DNA from: JAAYZK01 sp964535025
GTDB taxonomy: Bacteria > Planctomycetota > Phycisphaerae > SM23-33 > FEN-1343
DNA length: 47,116 nt
NCBI GenBank assembly: GCA_964535025.1
Contig: CAZHRW010000031.1
Location: forward strand, 1 to 47,116
Reading direction: 5' to 3'
In this document: piece after piece, positions 33,948 to 42,652 of the stretch
How the letters are laid out: each line of letters begins with the position of its first letter
Numbering within the stretch: the stretch's first letter is position 1
Notes under the pieces: generated by a model
What the model was told of the DNA's origin: nothing
The model's input: only the letters and a program-made list of their open reading frames with translations
The model's database searches: none
Position numbers and translations under genes: made by a program

Positions 33948-34840
33948 GCGACCTCCTGTTCGGCCCGGCGGCTGCGGCGCAGACGCTCCATGATGGGCTT
34001 CTCGCTGTCGTAGACCCGCTTGGTGCCGTCCCCGCGGGCGGTCTCGATGATCCGTACATCCCGCACCAGGCGCATCAGCCCCATCGGCTCGACGGAGGCG
34101 GCCTGGTCGGAACCCCACATCGCCCGATCGAGGGTGATGTGGCGCTCAATGAGATCGGCCCCCATCGCCGCCGCCGCCAGCGTGATCTGCAGGCCCACCT
34201 CGTGGCCGGAGTAGCCGACCGGGCAGGAGCTGAACGCCTCCCGCAGGGCGCCCATCACCGAGAGGTTGATCTCCTCGGCCTTGCAGGGATAGGTGCTGGT
34301 GGTGTGCATCAGGGCCAGCCGATCGCCATCCAGCAGCGACACCGCGTGGCGGATCTGCTCCATCGTCGACATGCCCGTCGAGAGGATCACCGGCCGCCCC
34401 GTCGCCGCGATCCGCCGCAACAGCGCATCGTCGGTCAGGCTCGCCGAGGCGACCTTGTAGCACGGCGGGTCGAGCGCTTCGAGGAAGTCGACCGAGGGCT
34501 CATCCCATGCCGAGGCGAACCACGTGAGGCCCTTGCTCTTGCAGTAGGCGTCGATCCGCTCGTACTGCTCGCGGTCGAACTCGACCCGCCGACGGTAGTC
34601 CAGGTAGGTCATCGTTCCCCAGGGCGTCTCGCGCATCACGTTGCGCTGTTCGGGCGGCACGCACAACTCGGGCGTGCGTTTCTGGAACTTCACGGCGTCG
34701 CAGCCGGCCAGCATCGCCGCGTCGATCAGCCTGGTGGCAACGTCAAGGTCACCGTTATGGTTAATGCCGATCTCGGCGACGATGAACACGGGATAGCCGT
34801 CGCCGATCAATTTACCGTCGATGGTAATGGTGTTACGCAT
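33935..34840 (-). CDS. neuB: N-acetylneuraminate/nonulosonate synthase family (NeuB-type), lacking SAF domain
   Basis: A 301-residue TIM-barrel synthase condensing a hexose derivative with phosphoenolpyruvate to a nine-carbon acid (sialic, legionaminic, pseudaminic or KDN-like). Landmarks: VAEIGINHNGD (21-31), DAVKFQ (48-53), YKVAS (128-132), STGMST (154-159), MHTTSTYPC (178-186), GYSGHEVG (209-216) and ERHITLDRAMWGSDQ (232-246). The family is usually ~340-360 residues with a C-terminal antifreeze-like SAF domain; here the sequence ends after the barrel. Start ATG 34840 with GGAG upstream; it overlaps the methyltransferase by eight bases. The adjoining CMP-sugar synthetase supports nonulosonate use. 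The exact sugar cannot be told. Confidence 0.9.
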   Translation of the reverse strand: MRNTITIDGKLIGDGYPVFIVAEIGINHNGDLDVATRLIDAAMLAGCDAVKFQKRTPELCVPPEQRNVMRETPWGTMTYLDYRRRVEFDREQYERIDAYCKSKGLTWFASAWDEPSVDFLEALDPPCYKVASASLTDDALLRRIAATGRPVILSTGMSTMEQIRHAVSLLDGDRLALMHTTSTYPCKAEEINLSVMGALREAFSSCPVGYSGHEVGLQITLAAAAMGADLIERHITLDRAMWGSDQAASVEPMGLMRLVRDVRIIETARGDGTKRVYDSEKPIMERLRRSRRAEQEVACRA

Positions 34841-35630
34841 CGCCGTTCTCCGGGGGGTGACGAAGGAAGTAGTAGGCATATCGGGTTTCTTCCACGAGCT
34901 TCACGGCCAGCGGCTCCAAGCCGCATTGGCGTGCCGCAATCCAGAACTCCTCGACGCGATAGGAGGTAAAGTGAATGGCGTTCCGCGCGTAGTCGGACTG
35001 CCTGGAGGCGGTGGCCGGGTCGTCGGTCGCATAGCGCGTCTGGATCAGGGCCAGACCGCCGTCGTTGAGCAGCGCCGCCGCGCAGCGGGTCACCCGTTCG
35101 CCGTAGGCCTTGCTCGGCATGTGCTGGTAGACCGCCGTGGAGAGAAACAGGTCCACCGGTCCGATCCCGCGCCGCAGGACCGCTTCCGGATCGGCCGCGT
35201 CGATGTGGATGGGCTCGAACCGATCGTACCCGATCGATGCCAACTGCCGGCCGCACTCGGCGAGATTGGCCTGGGAGATATCCACGCCGACGAACGTGTC
35301 AAAGCCCTCGGCGAAGCACACGGCATTCGCGCCGCCCCCCGGTCCCCACTCCAGCATGCGCCCGCGGGGGGGCGTCACGCCCGCCAAATCGCACAGACTG
35401 CGGAACAGACCCAGGTGCGTCCGGCCGATCTGAAGCCAGCGCTGCCGGTCGGCCCACCGGCCTTCGCCGACCCAGTGCGACAGGTCCCGACGTTCGGCGT
35501 CGGCACGACTGTCGCTCCAGTAGTGTTGAGCGTCCCGGGCCAGGCGCCGCAGCGACTGTCGCCTCGCCCCGCCGGCCGGCACCAGGCGACGGCCGACCGA
35601 ACGCACATGTTCCGCCAGTCCGCGTGTCAT
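34833..35630 (-). CDS. SAM-dependent methyltransferase
   Basis: A 265-residue class I methyltransferase. Motif I is RMLEWGPGGGANAV (91-104) followed by VGVDISQANLAEC (114-126, acidic Asp117), then DLFLSTAVYQHMPSKAYGERVTRCAAALLNDGGLALIQTRY for motifs II-III. It probably methylates a sugar or phosphate on the glycan, given its place between neuA-type and neuB-type genes. Start ATG 35630 overlaps the upstream stop (ATGA). Confidence 0.85.
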   Translation of the reverse strand: MTRGLAEHVRSVGRRLVPAGGARRQSLRRLARDAQHYWSDSRADAERRDLSHWVGEGRWADRQRWLQIGRTHLGLFRSLCDLAGVTPPRGRMLEWGPGGGANAVCFAEGFDTFVGVDISQANLAECGRQLASIGYDRFEPIHIDAADPEAVLRRGIGPVDLFLSTAVYQHMPSKAYGERVTRCAAALLNDGGLALIQTRYATDDPATASRQSDYARNAIHFTSYRVEEFWIAARQCGLEPLAVKLVEETRYAYYFLRHPPENGDA

Positions 35631-36838
35631 ACGGTCACTCCCACATCGAGTTTGGCGCCCACCAGGTCACAGAGTTCCCGCACGGCGCCGCGGCCGCCGC
35701 ACGAGGTCAGGACGATCCGCCCCAGCGGTCGCACCGCCGGGTGGGCATCGGCGACGACGACCGGGCAACCGACCGCCCGCAGGCAGGCCTCGTCGTTGAC
35801 ATCGTTGCCCACGTAGATCGCATCGGCGGGGTCCACCTGCTGCTCGTCCAGCCAGCCCAGCAGCGCCGGCAGCTTGTCGGCCACGCCGTGCAGGCATCGC
35901 AGGCCCAGCTTGCGGCACCGGACCGCCCCGACGGGATGGGCCTCGGTCGTAATCACCACCATCGCCAGCCCGCGCTGCCGCAGGTGCGACAGGCCCATTC
36001 CGTCGCCCCGATGGCACCAGACCCGCTCGACGCCGTCGTCGTCCACCAGGACGCGGTTGTCGGTGAACACACCGTCGAAGTCCATCGCCATCGCCCGCGG
36101 CAGATCCGGCAGGCGCTCCAGCGCCGTGCGACGGTCGCGTTCGGCCATCAGCGTCGCGGCGACCGCCAGGTCGAGTGGCGCGTCGATCTCCCAACGGCGC
36201 TCGGCGGGCGTGATGTACAGTGCCGTACGACCGAAGAAGCGATGCTTCGCGCGGCGAAAGCCCTCGACGATCATCACGTAAACAGCCCCCGTCTCGACGT
36301 ACTGGCACGACCGCTCCTGGCGGAGCGGACGGACCGACTTGTCGTGGTTGATCCCCACGCCGCCGCCGTCGGCGTCGCGCCGCCAGAGGAAATAGTGGAA
36401 CGGCGCCACGCTGACGGCCGTGTCGGCCTTCTCGTCGATCAGCGCCGCGATCGTCCCGTCGATGTCCTCGGCGGTCGTCAGCGGGCTGGTGCACTGCAGG
36501 AACACCAGCAGGGACGGCCGGTAGCCTTCTTCCCGCTCGAGCGTCTCCAGCGCGTGCAGCAGGGCCGCCTCGCTGCCAGCCGTGTCGCCGGCCAGATCCG
36601 CGGGGCGATCGACGACCACAGCGCCGCAGCGACGGGCGACGTCGGCGATCTCGGCGTCGTCGGTGCTGACGACGACATGCCCCACCCGCACGGATGCCTT
36701 GGCCGCGGCGATCGTGTGCGCGATCAACGGCCGGCCGCCTAACGGCAGTACGTTCTTGCGCGGCAGGCCCTTGGACCCACCCCGGGCCGGAATGACCGCC
36801 ACCACACTGTCCGGGTCGATCGTCACGACATCGCTCAC
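35627..36838 (-). CDS. CMP-nonulosonate synthetase fused to KdsC-type HAD phosphatase
   Basis: A 403-residue two-domain protein. Residues 1-240 are an acylneuraminate cytidylyltransferase: AVIPARGGSKGLPRKN (14-29), DTAGSEAALLHAL (85-97), LQCTSPLTT (114-122). Residues 250-400 are a HAD phosphatase of the KdsC group with all four motifs: MDFDGVFTD (252-260, Asp253/Asp255), VVITTE (294-299), Lys322 and VGNDVND (343-349). The fusion resembles vertebrate CMAS, whose C-terminal HAD domain is inactive, but here the catalytic residues are intact. A phosphatase would fit removal of a 9-phosphate from a nonulosonate before activation, as in KDN pathways (inference). GTG 36838 overlaps the stop of the upstream glycosyltransferase. 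Confidence 0.88.
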   Translation of the reverse strand: MSDVVTIDPDSVVAVIPARGGSKGLPRKNVLPLGGRPLIAHTIAAAKASVRVGHVVVSTDDAEIADVARRCGAVVVDRPADLAGDTAGSEAALLHALETLEREEGYRPSLLVFLQCTSPLTTAEDIDGTIAALIDEKADTAVSVAPFHYFLWRRDADGGGVGINHDKSVRPLRQERSCQYVETGAVYVMIVEGFRRAKHRFFGRTALYITPAERRWEIDAPLDLAVAATLMAERDRRTALERLPDLPRAMAMDFDGVFTDNRVLVDDDGVERVWCHRGDGMGLSHLRQRGLAMVVITTEAHPVGAVRCRKLGLRCLHGVADKLPALLGWLDEQQVDPADAIYVGNDVNDEACLRAVGCPVVVADAHPAVRPLGRIVLTSCGGRGAVRELCDLVGAKLDVGVTV

Positions 36839-37962
36839 AATCCGCCCTGCTCGATCCACTCGATCAGTGGGCGGGACTGGTGTTCGAAGTTCAGTTCATC
36901 GACGAACAGAGCCGCGTTGTGGCGGGCCTGCTCGGCGTAACGGGCCTCGTCGGCCGTCACCGTCGCCAGGGCCTCGGCCATGGCGTCGGCCGTGTAGCCG
37001 CCGGCCTCGACACCGAAGCCGTACCGGCGGTTCCACATCTCAAGCGAGTGGTTGGGCAGGAATACCACCGGTATAGCCGCGGCAATGTACTCGTAGAGCT
37101 TGTTCGGGCAGGCATATTTGACCGACAGTGGCAACTCGCCCCCCTCCCGCCAGGTGATCAACCCCACATCGCACATCGCCCGCAGGCGGGCCAGGTCCCG
37201 GTTCGGCACGTAGCCGTGATAGGTCAGTCGGCCCCGGGCGGCCAGGTCGTCCAGGCGATCGCGGTGGCCGTCGCTCACCGGTCCGGCCAGGTGGAGATGG
37301 ACCCGATCGGCGGCCTGCTCGGCCAGGTCCAGCAGGGCGCCGGCGCAGCCCAGGTTTCGGATCTGTCCCTGGTAGAGCACGCGCAACGGTCGTCCCGCCG
37401 GGAGTGTCCGCTCCGGCGCCGGCGGCGTTTCACAGCGCAGCGGAGCGTTGTAAACCAGGAAATGCGCCCCCGCTCGCCGGTAGAGCGTGCGGGCCAGCTC
37501 GAGCCGGTCCTCCTGGGGGGCGATGACCGCGTCGGCGGCGTCCGCTTGGCGGTTCAACGTGTCGTCGTCCCGGCCACCCCATTCGGACTCGATCTCGCCG
37601 AAGTAGATCACCCGCCGTCGTACGCTCGGCCAGTCCTCGGCCAGCAGGGCATTCGTGCCGGCGACGAGCACGTCCGGGCGCTCGCGCCGGCGGCGCCAGC
37701 GATGCCAGGCGCGGCGGGCCTGCAGGAGCTTGTAGGGCCGCGCCGGTCCGCGCCGCACCGTCAGGCGGCGAACGCCGCGCAGCCGGTGGAGACGCCGACC
37801 CTGTTCGGGGGGCTCCTCGTGGTCGACCACCAGTACGCGATGCCCCCGATCCCGGAGGACGCGGTGCAGCCGCAGGTAGCGCGGGCTGCCGTACCCCAGG
37901 GTAATCGGGGCGGCAATCACCACGCGATGTCGCCCGACAGTTTGTGACAACGTCGCGATCAC
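36835..37962 (-). CDS. glycosyltransferase (GT-B fold)
   Basis: A 375-residue GT-B enzyme: HRVVIAAPITLGYGSPRYLRLHRVLRDRGHRVLVVDHEEP, RYRYYFGEIESEW, LRVLYQGQIRNLGCAGALLDLAEQA, and the donor-site segment SVKYACPNKLYEYIAAAIPVVFLPNH with NKLYE and the following Ala/Ile-rich loop. GTG 37962 overlaps the stop of the Wzt gene (GTGA), with GGAG seven bases upstream. The longer open frame to 38127 is Wzt in another frame. It is the first glycosyltransferase behind the exporter genes, a place often held by an initiating or chain-terminating enzyme. Confidence 0.85.
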   Translation of the reverse strand: MIATLSQTVGRHRVVIAAPITLGYGSPRYLRLHRVLRDRGHRVLVVDHEEPPEQGRRLHRLRGVRRLTVRRGPARPYKLLQARRAWHRWRRRRERPDVLVAGTNALLAEDWPSVRRRVIYFGEIESEWGGRDDDTLNRQADAADAVIAPQEDRLELARTLYRRAGAHFLVYNAPLRCETPPAPERTLPAGRPLRVLYQGQIRNLGCAGALLDLAEQAADRVHLHLAGPVSDGHRDRLDDLAARGRLTYHGYVPNRDLARLRAMCDVGLITWREGGELPLSVKYACPNKLYEYIAAAIPVVFLPNHSLEMWNRRYGFGVEAGGYTADAMAEALATVTADEARYAEQARHNAALFVDELNFEHQSRPLIEWIEQGGL

Positions 37963-39275
37963 TCCTTCACTCCGGACAGGCAATACGCGCCGGACCCGTC
38001 GGGCTGGCTCGATGGCTCGACGTCGCACCAGCGATAGACGGCACAGAGGCGCCCGGCCACAGGCAGACGACCGGCGCCGAGCACGTCGGCTTCGCGGATT
38101 ACCAAGGGTGCGGCATTGATCACCCAATCGGCCAGCTCGTGGTCGATCCGGACAAAGGTGTTCAGCCAGTAGCGCCCGGGGCGCAAGGCGACGCCGCTAT
38201 TGATCCGGCAGGCCACCCGGCCGGTACGGCCCAGACCCCTAACGGTCCCCCCGGACGTCTGCAGATCCAGATGATACCACTGCCCCGCGTAGGGATCGTT
38301 GACGGTCACCGAGAGATCCAGGTGGCGCCGGGCGCCGACGGGCCGGTCACACTCGTATTGCAGCACGATGCTGAACGGCTCGAGCGGCCCCACCGTGCCC
38401 ACCCGACGGCCGTCGACATCTTCCAGCCACAGATCGACGATCCGACACGCCCCGTCGCCCTTGCGGTCGGTGCGAGTCGCCAGGTCGGAGGAGACGGCCG
38501 ACTCCATCGATTGCAGGTACCGCCGCACCGCTTCGCCGCTGGGGCCGTCGTAGACCACCCGGCCATGCTCGAGCAGGATCCCGCGCGCGCACAATGCTTC
38601 GACCGCGGCCATGTTGTGGCTGACGAACAGCACGGTCCGGCCGCTCTGGGCCACCCCGTCCATCTTGCCCAGGCACTTCTTCTGGAACGCCGCGTCGCCG
38701 ACGGCCAGGACCTCGTCGACGATCAGGATCTCCGGCTCCAGGTGCGCTGCCACCGCGAAGCCCAGCCGGACACGCATGCCCGAGGAATAACGTTTGACCG
38801 GCGTGTCGAGGAAGCCGTCAATGCCCGAGAAGGCGACGATCTCGTCGAACCGGCGGGCGATTTCGGCGCGGGTCATGCCCAGCAGGGCGCCGTTGAGATA
38901 GATATTCTCGCGGCCGGAGAGGTCCGGGTGGAACCCCGTCCCCACCTCCAACAGACTGCCGACCCGCCCGCGGATGACCGCACGGCCTTCGGTGGGCCGG
39001 GTGATCTGCGAGAGGATCTTCAGCAGCGTGCTCTTGCCGGCGCCGTTGCGGCCGATGATGCCGACGACCTCGCCGCCGGCGACCTGGAAGTTCACGTCCC
39101 TCAGGGCCCAGAAGGTCTCGGCGGCGCTTGCCGGCTCGCCCAGCGCGCGGAATCGGCGCCACGGGGCGCTCAGCCAGTCGGTCAGCATCTCGCGGAAGCT
39201 CCGGTCGGTCCGGGCGGGCAGACCGATCTTGTAGCGCTTGGAAAGGCCTTCAACACTGATTGCCGGTTCACTCAT
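37959..39275 (-). CDS. wzt: polysaccharide ABC transporter ATP-binding subunit (Wzt/TagH-like)
   Basis: A 438-residue ATPase of ABC-dependent polysaccharide export. Walker A GRNGAGKST (75-83), the family-specific GTGFHPDLSGRENIYLNG, signature YSSGMRVRLGF (163-173), Walker B ILIVDEVLAVGD (183-194) and His220 are all present. Residues about 250-438 form an extra domain (GSAVRRYLQSM, then VGPLEPFSIVLQYECDRPVGARRHLDLSVTVND) like the C-terminal O-antigen-recognition domain of Wzt. In such transporters it reads the modification at the non-reducing end, and the methyltransferase and acetyltransferase genes downstream could supply it (inference). ATG 39275 follows the Wzm stop by one base. Confidence 0.95.
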   Translation of the reverse strand: MSEPAISVEGLSKRYKIGLPARTDRSFREMLTDWLSAPWRRFRALGEPASAAETFWALRDVNFQVAGGEVVGIIGRNGAGKSTLLKILSQITRPTEGRAVIRGRVGSLLEVGTGFHPDLSGRENIYLNGALLGMTRAEIARRFDEIVAFSGIDGFLDTPVKRYSSGMRVRLGFAVAAHLEPEILIVDEVLAVGDAAFQKKCLGKMDGVAQSGRTVLFVSHNMAAVEALCARGILLEHGRVVYDGPSGEAVRRYLQSMESAVSSDLATRTDRKGDGACRIVDLWLEDVDGRRVGTVGPLEPFSIVLQYECDRPVGARRHLDLSVTVNDPYAGQWYHLDLQTSGGTVRGLGRTGRVACRINSGVALRPGRYWLNTFVRIDHELADWVINAAPLVIREADVLGAGRLPVAGRLCAVYRWCDVEPSSQPDGSGAYCLSGVKE

Positions 39276-39276
39276 C

Positions 39277-40161
39277 TCAGGCGATATCCGCGAAACGCCG
39301 CTCGGTGCGGCTGAAGTACACTAACCCGAGCAGGAAGATCATCACCGACCCGCACGACGCCACCGCCAGGGACGTCCACGCCACGGGCTGGTTCAGCAGG
39401 CAACTGCGGAAGGCCTCGATCACACCCGTCATTGGATTGAGCAGCAGCAGCCACCGGAAACGCTCGGGCACCAGCGTCGTCGGGTAGATCACCGGGCTGA
39501 GGTACATCCAGGTCTGCATCATGAACGGGATGATGGACTGAAAGTCCCGGTAGGTCACCGTCACCGCCGCCAGCAGCAGCCCCATGCCCATCGCCAGGGC
39601 GAGCAGCACCCCCCCCAGCACCGGCACCAGCAGCACCGACGCGCCCGGCAGGTGCCCGTAGTAGAGCATGATCACGCCGTAGACGCCGGCGCCCCACAGG
39701 AAGTCGACCAACACGACGCCGATGCATGAGGCGGGGATGAACACCCGTGGGAAGTAGACCTTGGTCAGCAGCCCCCGCTGGGTGATCAGGCTTACGCCCG
39801 CCAGCGAGACGGCCCCGCTGAACAGCGTCCAGGGCAGCAGGCCCGCGTAGACGAAGATCGGGTAGGGCACCCCGTCGGAGGGTATCTTCGCCAGGTGGCC
39901 GAAGATCGCCGACAGGACCACCATGCTCATCACCGGCCGAAGGATCGCCCAGCCGGCACCGAGGACGGTCTGCTTGTAGCGCGACTTCAGGTCGCGCCAC
40001 ACGAGGAAATACAGCAGTTCGCGGTACCGCCACAGTTCGCCCGGATCCACCCCCAGCGATCCGCGGCGCGGCGCGATGATGCGCACGTCGGCTCCGCGCG
40101 CGGCCGCCCCGCCGGCGGCCGGGCTCATGACGGCCACGTCCGTCGTGTCGGCAGTGCTCAT
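39277..40161 (-). CDS. wzm: polysaccharide ABC transporter permease (Wzm-like)
   Basis: A 294-residue ABC-2 type permease with a typical N-terminal amphipathic helix (WRYRELLYFLVWRDLKSRYKQTVLGAGWAILRPVMSMVVLSAIFGHLAK) followed by six membrane spans. YPIFVYAGLLPWTLFSGAV and MMQTWMYLSPVIYPTTLVPERFRWLLLLNPMTGVIEAFRS are strong family landmarks. It pairs with the Wzt ATPase immediately downstream. I start at ATG 40161; the open frame upstream to 40272 lies in the divergent intergenic region and has no homology. It is the first gene of the leftward glycan operon. Confidence 0.93.
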   Translation of the reverse strand: MSTADTTDVAVMSPAAGGAAARGADVRIIAPRRGSLGVDPGELWRYRELLYFLVWRDLKSRYKQTVLGAGWAILRPVMSMVVLSAIFGHLAKIPSDGVPYPIFVYAGLLPWTLFSGAVSLAGVSLITQRGLLTKVYFPRVFIPASCIGVVLVDFLWGAGVYGVIMLYYGHLPGASVLLVPVLGGVLLALAMGMGLLLAAVTVTYRDFQSIIPFMMQTWMYLSPVIYPTTLVPERFRWLLLLNPMTGVIEAFRSCLLNQPVAWTSLAVASCGSVMIFLLGLVYFSRTERRFADIA

Positions 40162-40370
40162 GTTCCGTGAACCGTAGCCCCGCCGCGGCGGCGGGGGTCC
40201 ATTTCCGTTGGCGTCCGCGCGGTCCGACACCGCGCGACCTGCATAGAGACTATCGGCAGCGCCCCCGCCCAAGCGCCAGCGAAACCCCCGCCCGCAACAC
40301 CGTCGGCGAGGGGGCTTTGGTTCAAGTCCGTCGCGACAAAACCCCGATGCAGAGGCGGGAGTGTGCGACC

Positions 40371-41531
40371 ATGAAGCTCGCCGTCGACGCGAGGACCATC
40401 TTCCGAACCGAACGCCGCGGGACGGGCAAGAACCTCATCGACTTGGTCCGCCACATCGCGGCCCTGCGCCCGCACTGGGAGATCGTCCTGTTCCACCGCG
40501 GCGACGAAGAGGCCGCCAACCCCTTCGCCGACCACGCTAACGTCCACCCCCGCTCGATCGAGATGCCCGGCGACTGCTGGGACGCCTGGCAGCAGGTCCG
40601 CCTGCCCTGGGCCGCCTGGCGGGCCGGCGCGGACGTGCTGCACTGCCCGGCGAACACGGCCCCGCGGTTTGGCCCGGTCAAGCGGGTGGTGACGATCCAC
40701 GACCTGATCCCCATGGATAGACGCTTCAACGGCGACGGGGCCGACGCCTGGGCCGCCGCGGTGACCCGCGCCGCCCGCAAGGCGGCGGCGATCCTGACGC
40801 CCAGTGCGTTCACCGCCGGACAGGTCGAGCAAACGCTGGGGGTTCCCGCCGACAAGATCACCGTCAACTGGTGGGCCCCCGACGCCGCCTGTCAACGCAT
40901 CACCGACGAGGCCGTCCTGAAGGACATCCGCCGCAAGTACGGCCTCGGCGACGAGCACCGGTACGTGCTGGCGTTCGGCGGGGCGGACCCGCGGAAGAAC
41001 ACCGCACGCCTGCTCGACGCGTGGGCGGCCGTCGAACGGCCGGCCCGGGCCGGGTGGTCGCTGCTGGTGGTCGGTCTGGGTGCGGCGGAGCTGGAGCGGT
41101 TCGGCCGCCGGGCGGTCGCCATGGACATCGCCGGTCACTGCCGGCTGCACGGGTTCGCCGACGAGACGGATCTGCCGGCGCTGGTCAGCGGCGCGGAGAT
41201 CATGGCCTACCCCTCGCTGAGCGAAGGGTTCGGGCTGCCCATTGTCGACGCCTTCGTGTGCGGCACCGCGGTGCTGACCAGTCGCACGACGAGCATGCCG
41301 GAAATCGCCGGACCGGCGGCCGAACTGGTCGACCCCGAGCTGACCGGCGAGATCGCCCGGGGCCTGACGCTGCTGATGACCGAGCCGGAGCGCCGCGCCC
41401 GCTACGTGGCCGCGGGTCTCGAGCGGGCGAAGCTGTTCGACTGGGACACCACGGCCCGGCGCGCCATCGAGGTGTTCGAGCGCGTCGCCGGCCACGACGA
41501 AGCCGGGGGGAACCCTGAGGATGTGACGTGA
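40371..41531 (+). CDS. GT4-family glycosyltransferase
   Basis: A 386-residue GT-B enzyme starting at MKLAVDARTIFRTERRGTGKNLIDLVRHIA (the G-x-G-K/R loop of this GT4 subgroup). TIHDLIPMD, SAFTAGQVEQTLGVP, ADPRKNTARLLDAW and the donor motif EGFGLPIVDAF follow. In the EX7E motif the second Glu is Asp, a mild substitution that is seen in some members. A GGGAG lies nine bases before ATG 40371. The stop overlaps GTG of the GT9 gene (GTGA). It is the first gene of the rightward glycan operon, opposite the wzm gene. Confidence 0.88.
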   Translation: MKLAVDARTIFRTERRGTGKNLIDLVRHIAALRPHWEIVLFHRGDEEAANPFADHANVHPRSIEMPGDCWDAWQQVRLPWAAWRAGADVLHCPANTAPRFGPVKRVVTIHDLIPMDRRFNGDGADAWAAAVTRAARKAAAILTPSAFTAGQVEQTLGVPADKITVNWWAPDAACQRITDEAVLKDIRRKYGLGDEHRYVLAFGGADPRKNTARLLDAWAAVERPARAGWSLLVVGLGAAELERFGRRAVAMDIAGHCRLHGFADETDLPALVSGAEIMAYPSLSEGFGLPIVDAFVCGTAVLTSRTTSMPEIAGPAAELVDPELTGEIARGLTLLMTEPERRARYVAAGLERAKLFDWDTTARRAIEVFERVAGHDEAGGNPEDVT

Positions 41532-42652
41532 ACCTGGCGCCGGACTGCAAGTATTACCTGGGCGACCGGCCGTGCCGCTACGGACAGCGGTGCCGCTGCG
41601 AGCACTATGTCCCCCGGCGGCCGCGCATCGCCATCATCAAGCTCGGCGCGCTCGGCGACGTCGTGCGCACCGCGTGCCTGCTGCCGACGCTCAAGGAGCT
41701 TTATCCCGACAGCCACATCACCTGGGTGAGCAAGCCCAACGGCGTGCGGATCCTCCGGGGCCACCCGCAGATCGACCGGTTGATGGCCTTCGACGCCGAA
41801 ACGATGCTCATCCTGAGCCGCCAGCGTTTTGACCTGGTGCTCTCGTTGGACAAGGAGCCCGGCCCCGCGGCCCTGTGCAACGCCCTGGCCTGCGACGACA
41901 AGCGCGGGATCGGCCTATCGGAATGGGGCACGCCCGTGCCGATCAACCCCGCGTGCGAGCCGTACTTCGAACTGGGGCTCGACAACGACCTGAAGTTCCA
42001 TCGCAATCGCAAGACCTACCCGCAGCTCATCCACGAGGCGCTGGGTCTGGGCTACATCCGCCGCCCGTACCGGCTGTATCCGCCCGGCGACGCGCTGCGG
42101 CGGGCGTCGCAACGCGTCGCCCCGTGGCGGGCGGAGGCGGCCGGGCCGCTGGTGGGGCTCAACACCGGCGCCGGGTCCGTCTTCGCCAACAAGGCCCCCT
42201 CCCCGGCCCGCTGGGTGGCCATCGGCCGTGCCCTGCTCGAACGGGGCTGTTCGATCGTCCTGCTGGGCGGACCCGACGAAGCGGCGATGAACGCCTGGAT
42301 CGCCGAGCGCCTCGACGGGGCGGTCCACGATATCGGCGGCGACAACACCGAGCCGCAGTTCGTCGCCCTTGTCGGCCAGTGCGACGCCGTCATCACCGGC
42401 GACACCTTCGCCCTTCACGCGGCGGTCGCCCGACGGGTGCCGACCGTGGCGCTATTCGGGCCGACCTGCCCGCAGGAGATCGACCTGTTCGACCTCGGCC
42501 GCAAGCTCGTCGCCCCGGTCGACTGCGCCCCGTGCTACCGCCGCTGGTGCGATCGCCCGCAAAGCTGCATGGACGCCATCAGCGTCGCATCCGTCGCCGA
42601 CGCCGTCGAGGCGCTCTGCCGTCGGCCGACGGCCCGGCAGGTCGCCTCATGA
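41528..42652 (+). CDS. GT9-family (heptosyltransferase-like) protein with N-terminal Cys motif
   Basis: A 374-residue GT9 enzyme with RIAIIKLGALGDVVRTACLLPTLKELYPDSHITWV (residues ~33-66), GAGSVFANKAPSPARW, LLGGPDEAAM and CDAVITGDTFALHAAVARRVPTVALFGPTCPQEIDLF. Preceding the fold is a Cys-rich leader with Cys7, Cys16, Cys22 and Cys24 (C-x8-C-x5-C-x-C), which may bind a metal. GTG 41528 is the start. The family usually transfers heptose to lipid A-core; here the acceptor is unknown. It overlaps both neighbours by four bases. Confidence 0.85.
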   Translation: MNLAPDCKYYLGDRPCRYGQRCRCEHYVPRRPRIAIIKLGALGDVVRTACLLPTLKELYPDSHITWVSKPNGVRILRGHPQIDRLMAFDAETMLILSRQRFDLVLSLDKEPGPAALCNALACDDKRGIGLSEWGTPVPINPACEPYFELGLDNDLKFHRNRKTYPQLIHEALGLGYIRRPYRLYPPGDALRRASQRVAPWRAEAAGPLVGLNTGAGSVFANKAPSPARWVAIGRALLERGCSIVLLGGPDEAAMNAWIAERLDGAVHDIGGDNTEPQFVALVGQCDAVITGDTFALHAAVARRVPTVALFGPTCPQEIDLFDLGRKLVAPVDCAPCYRRWCDRPQSCMDAISVASVADAVEALCRRPTARQVAS

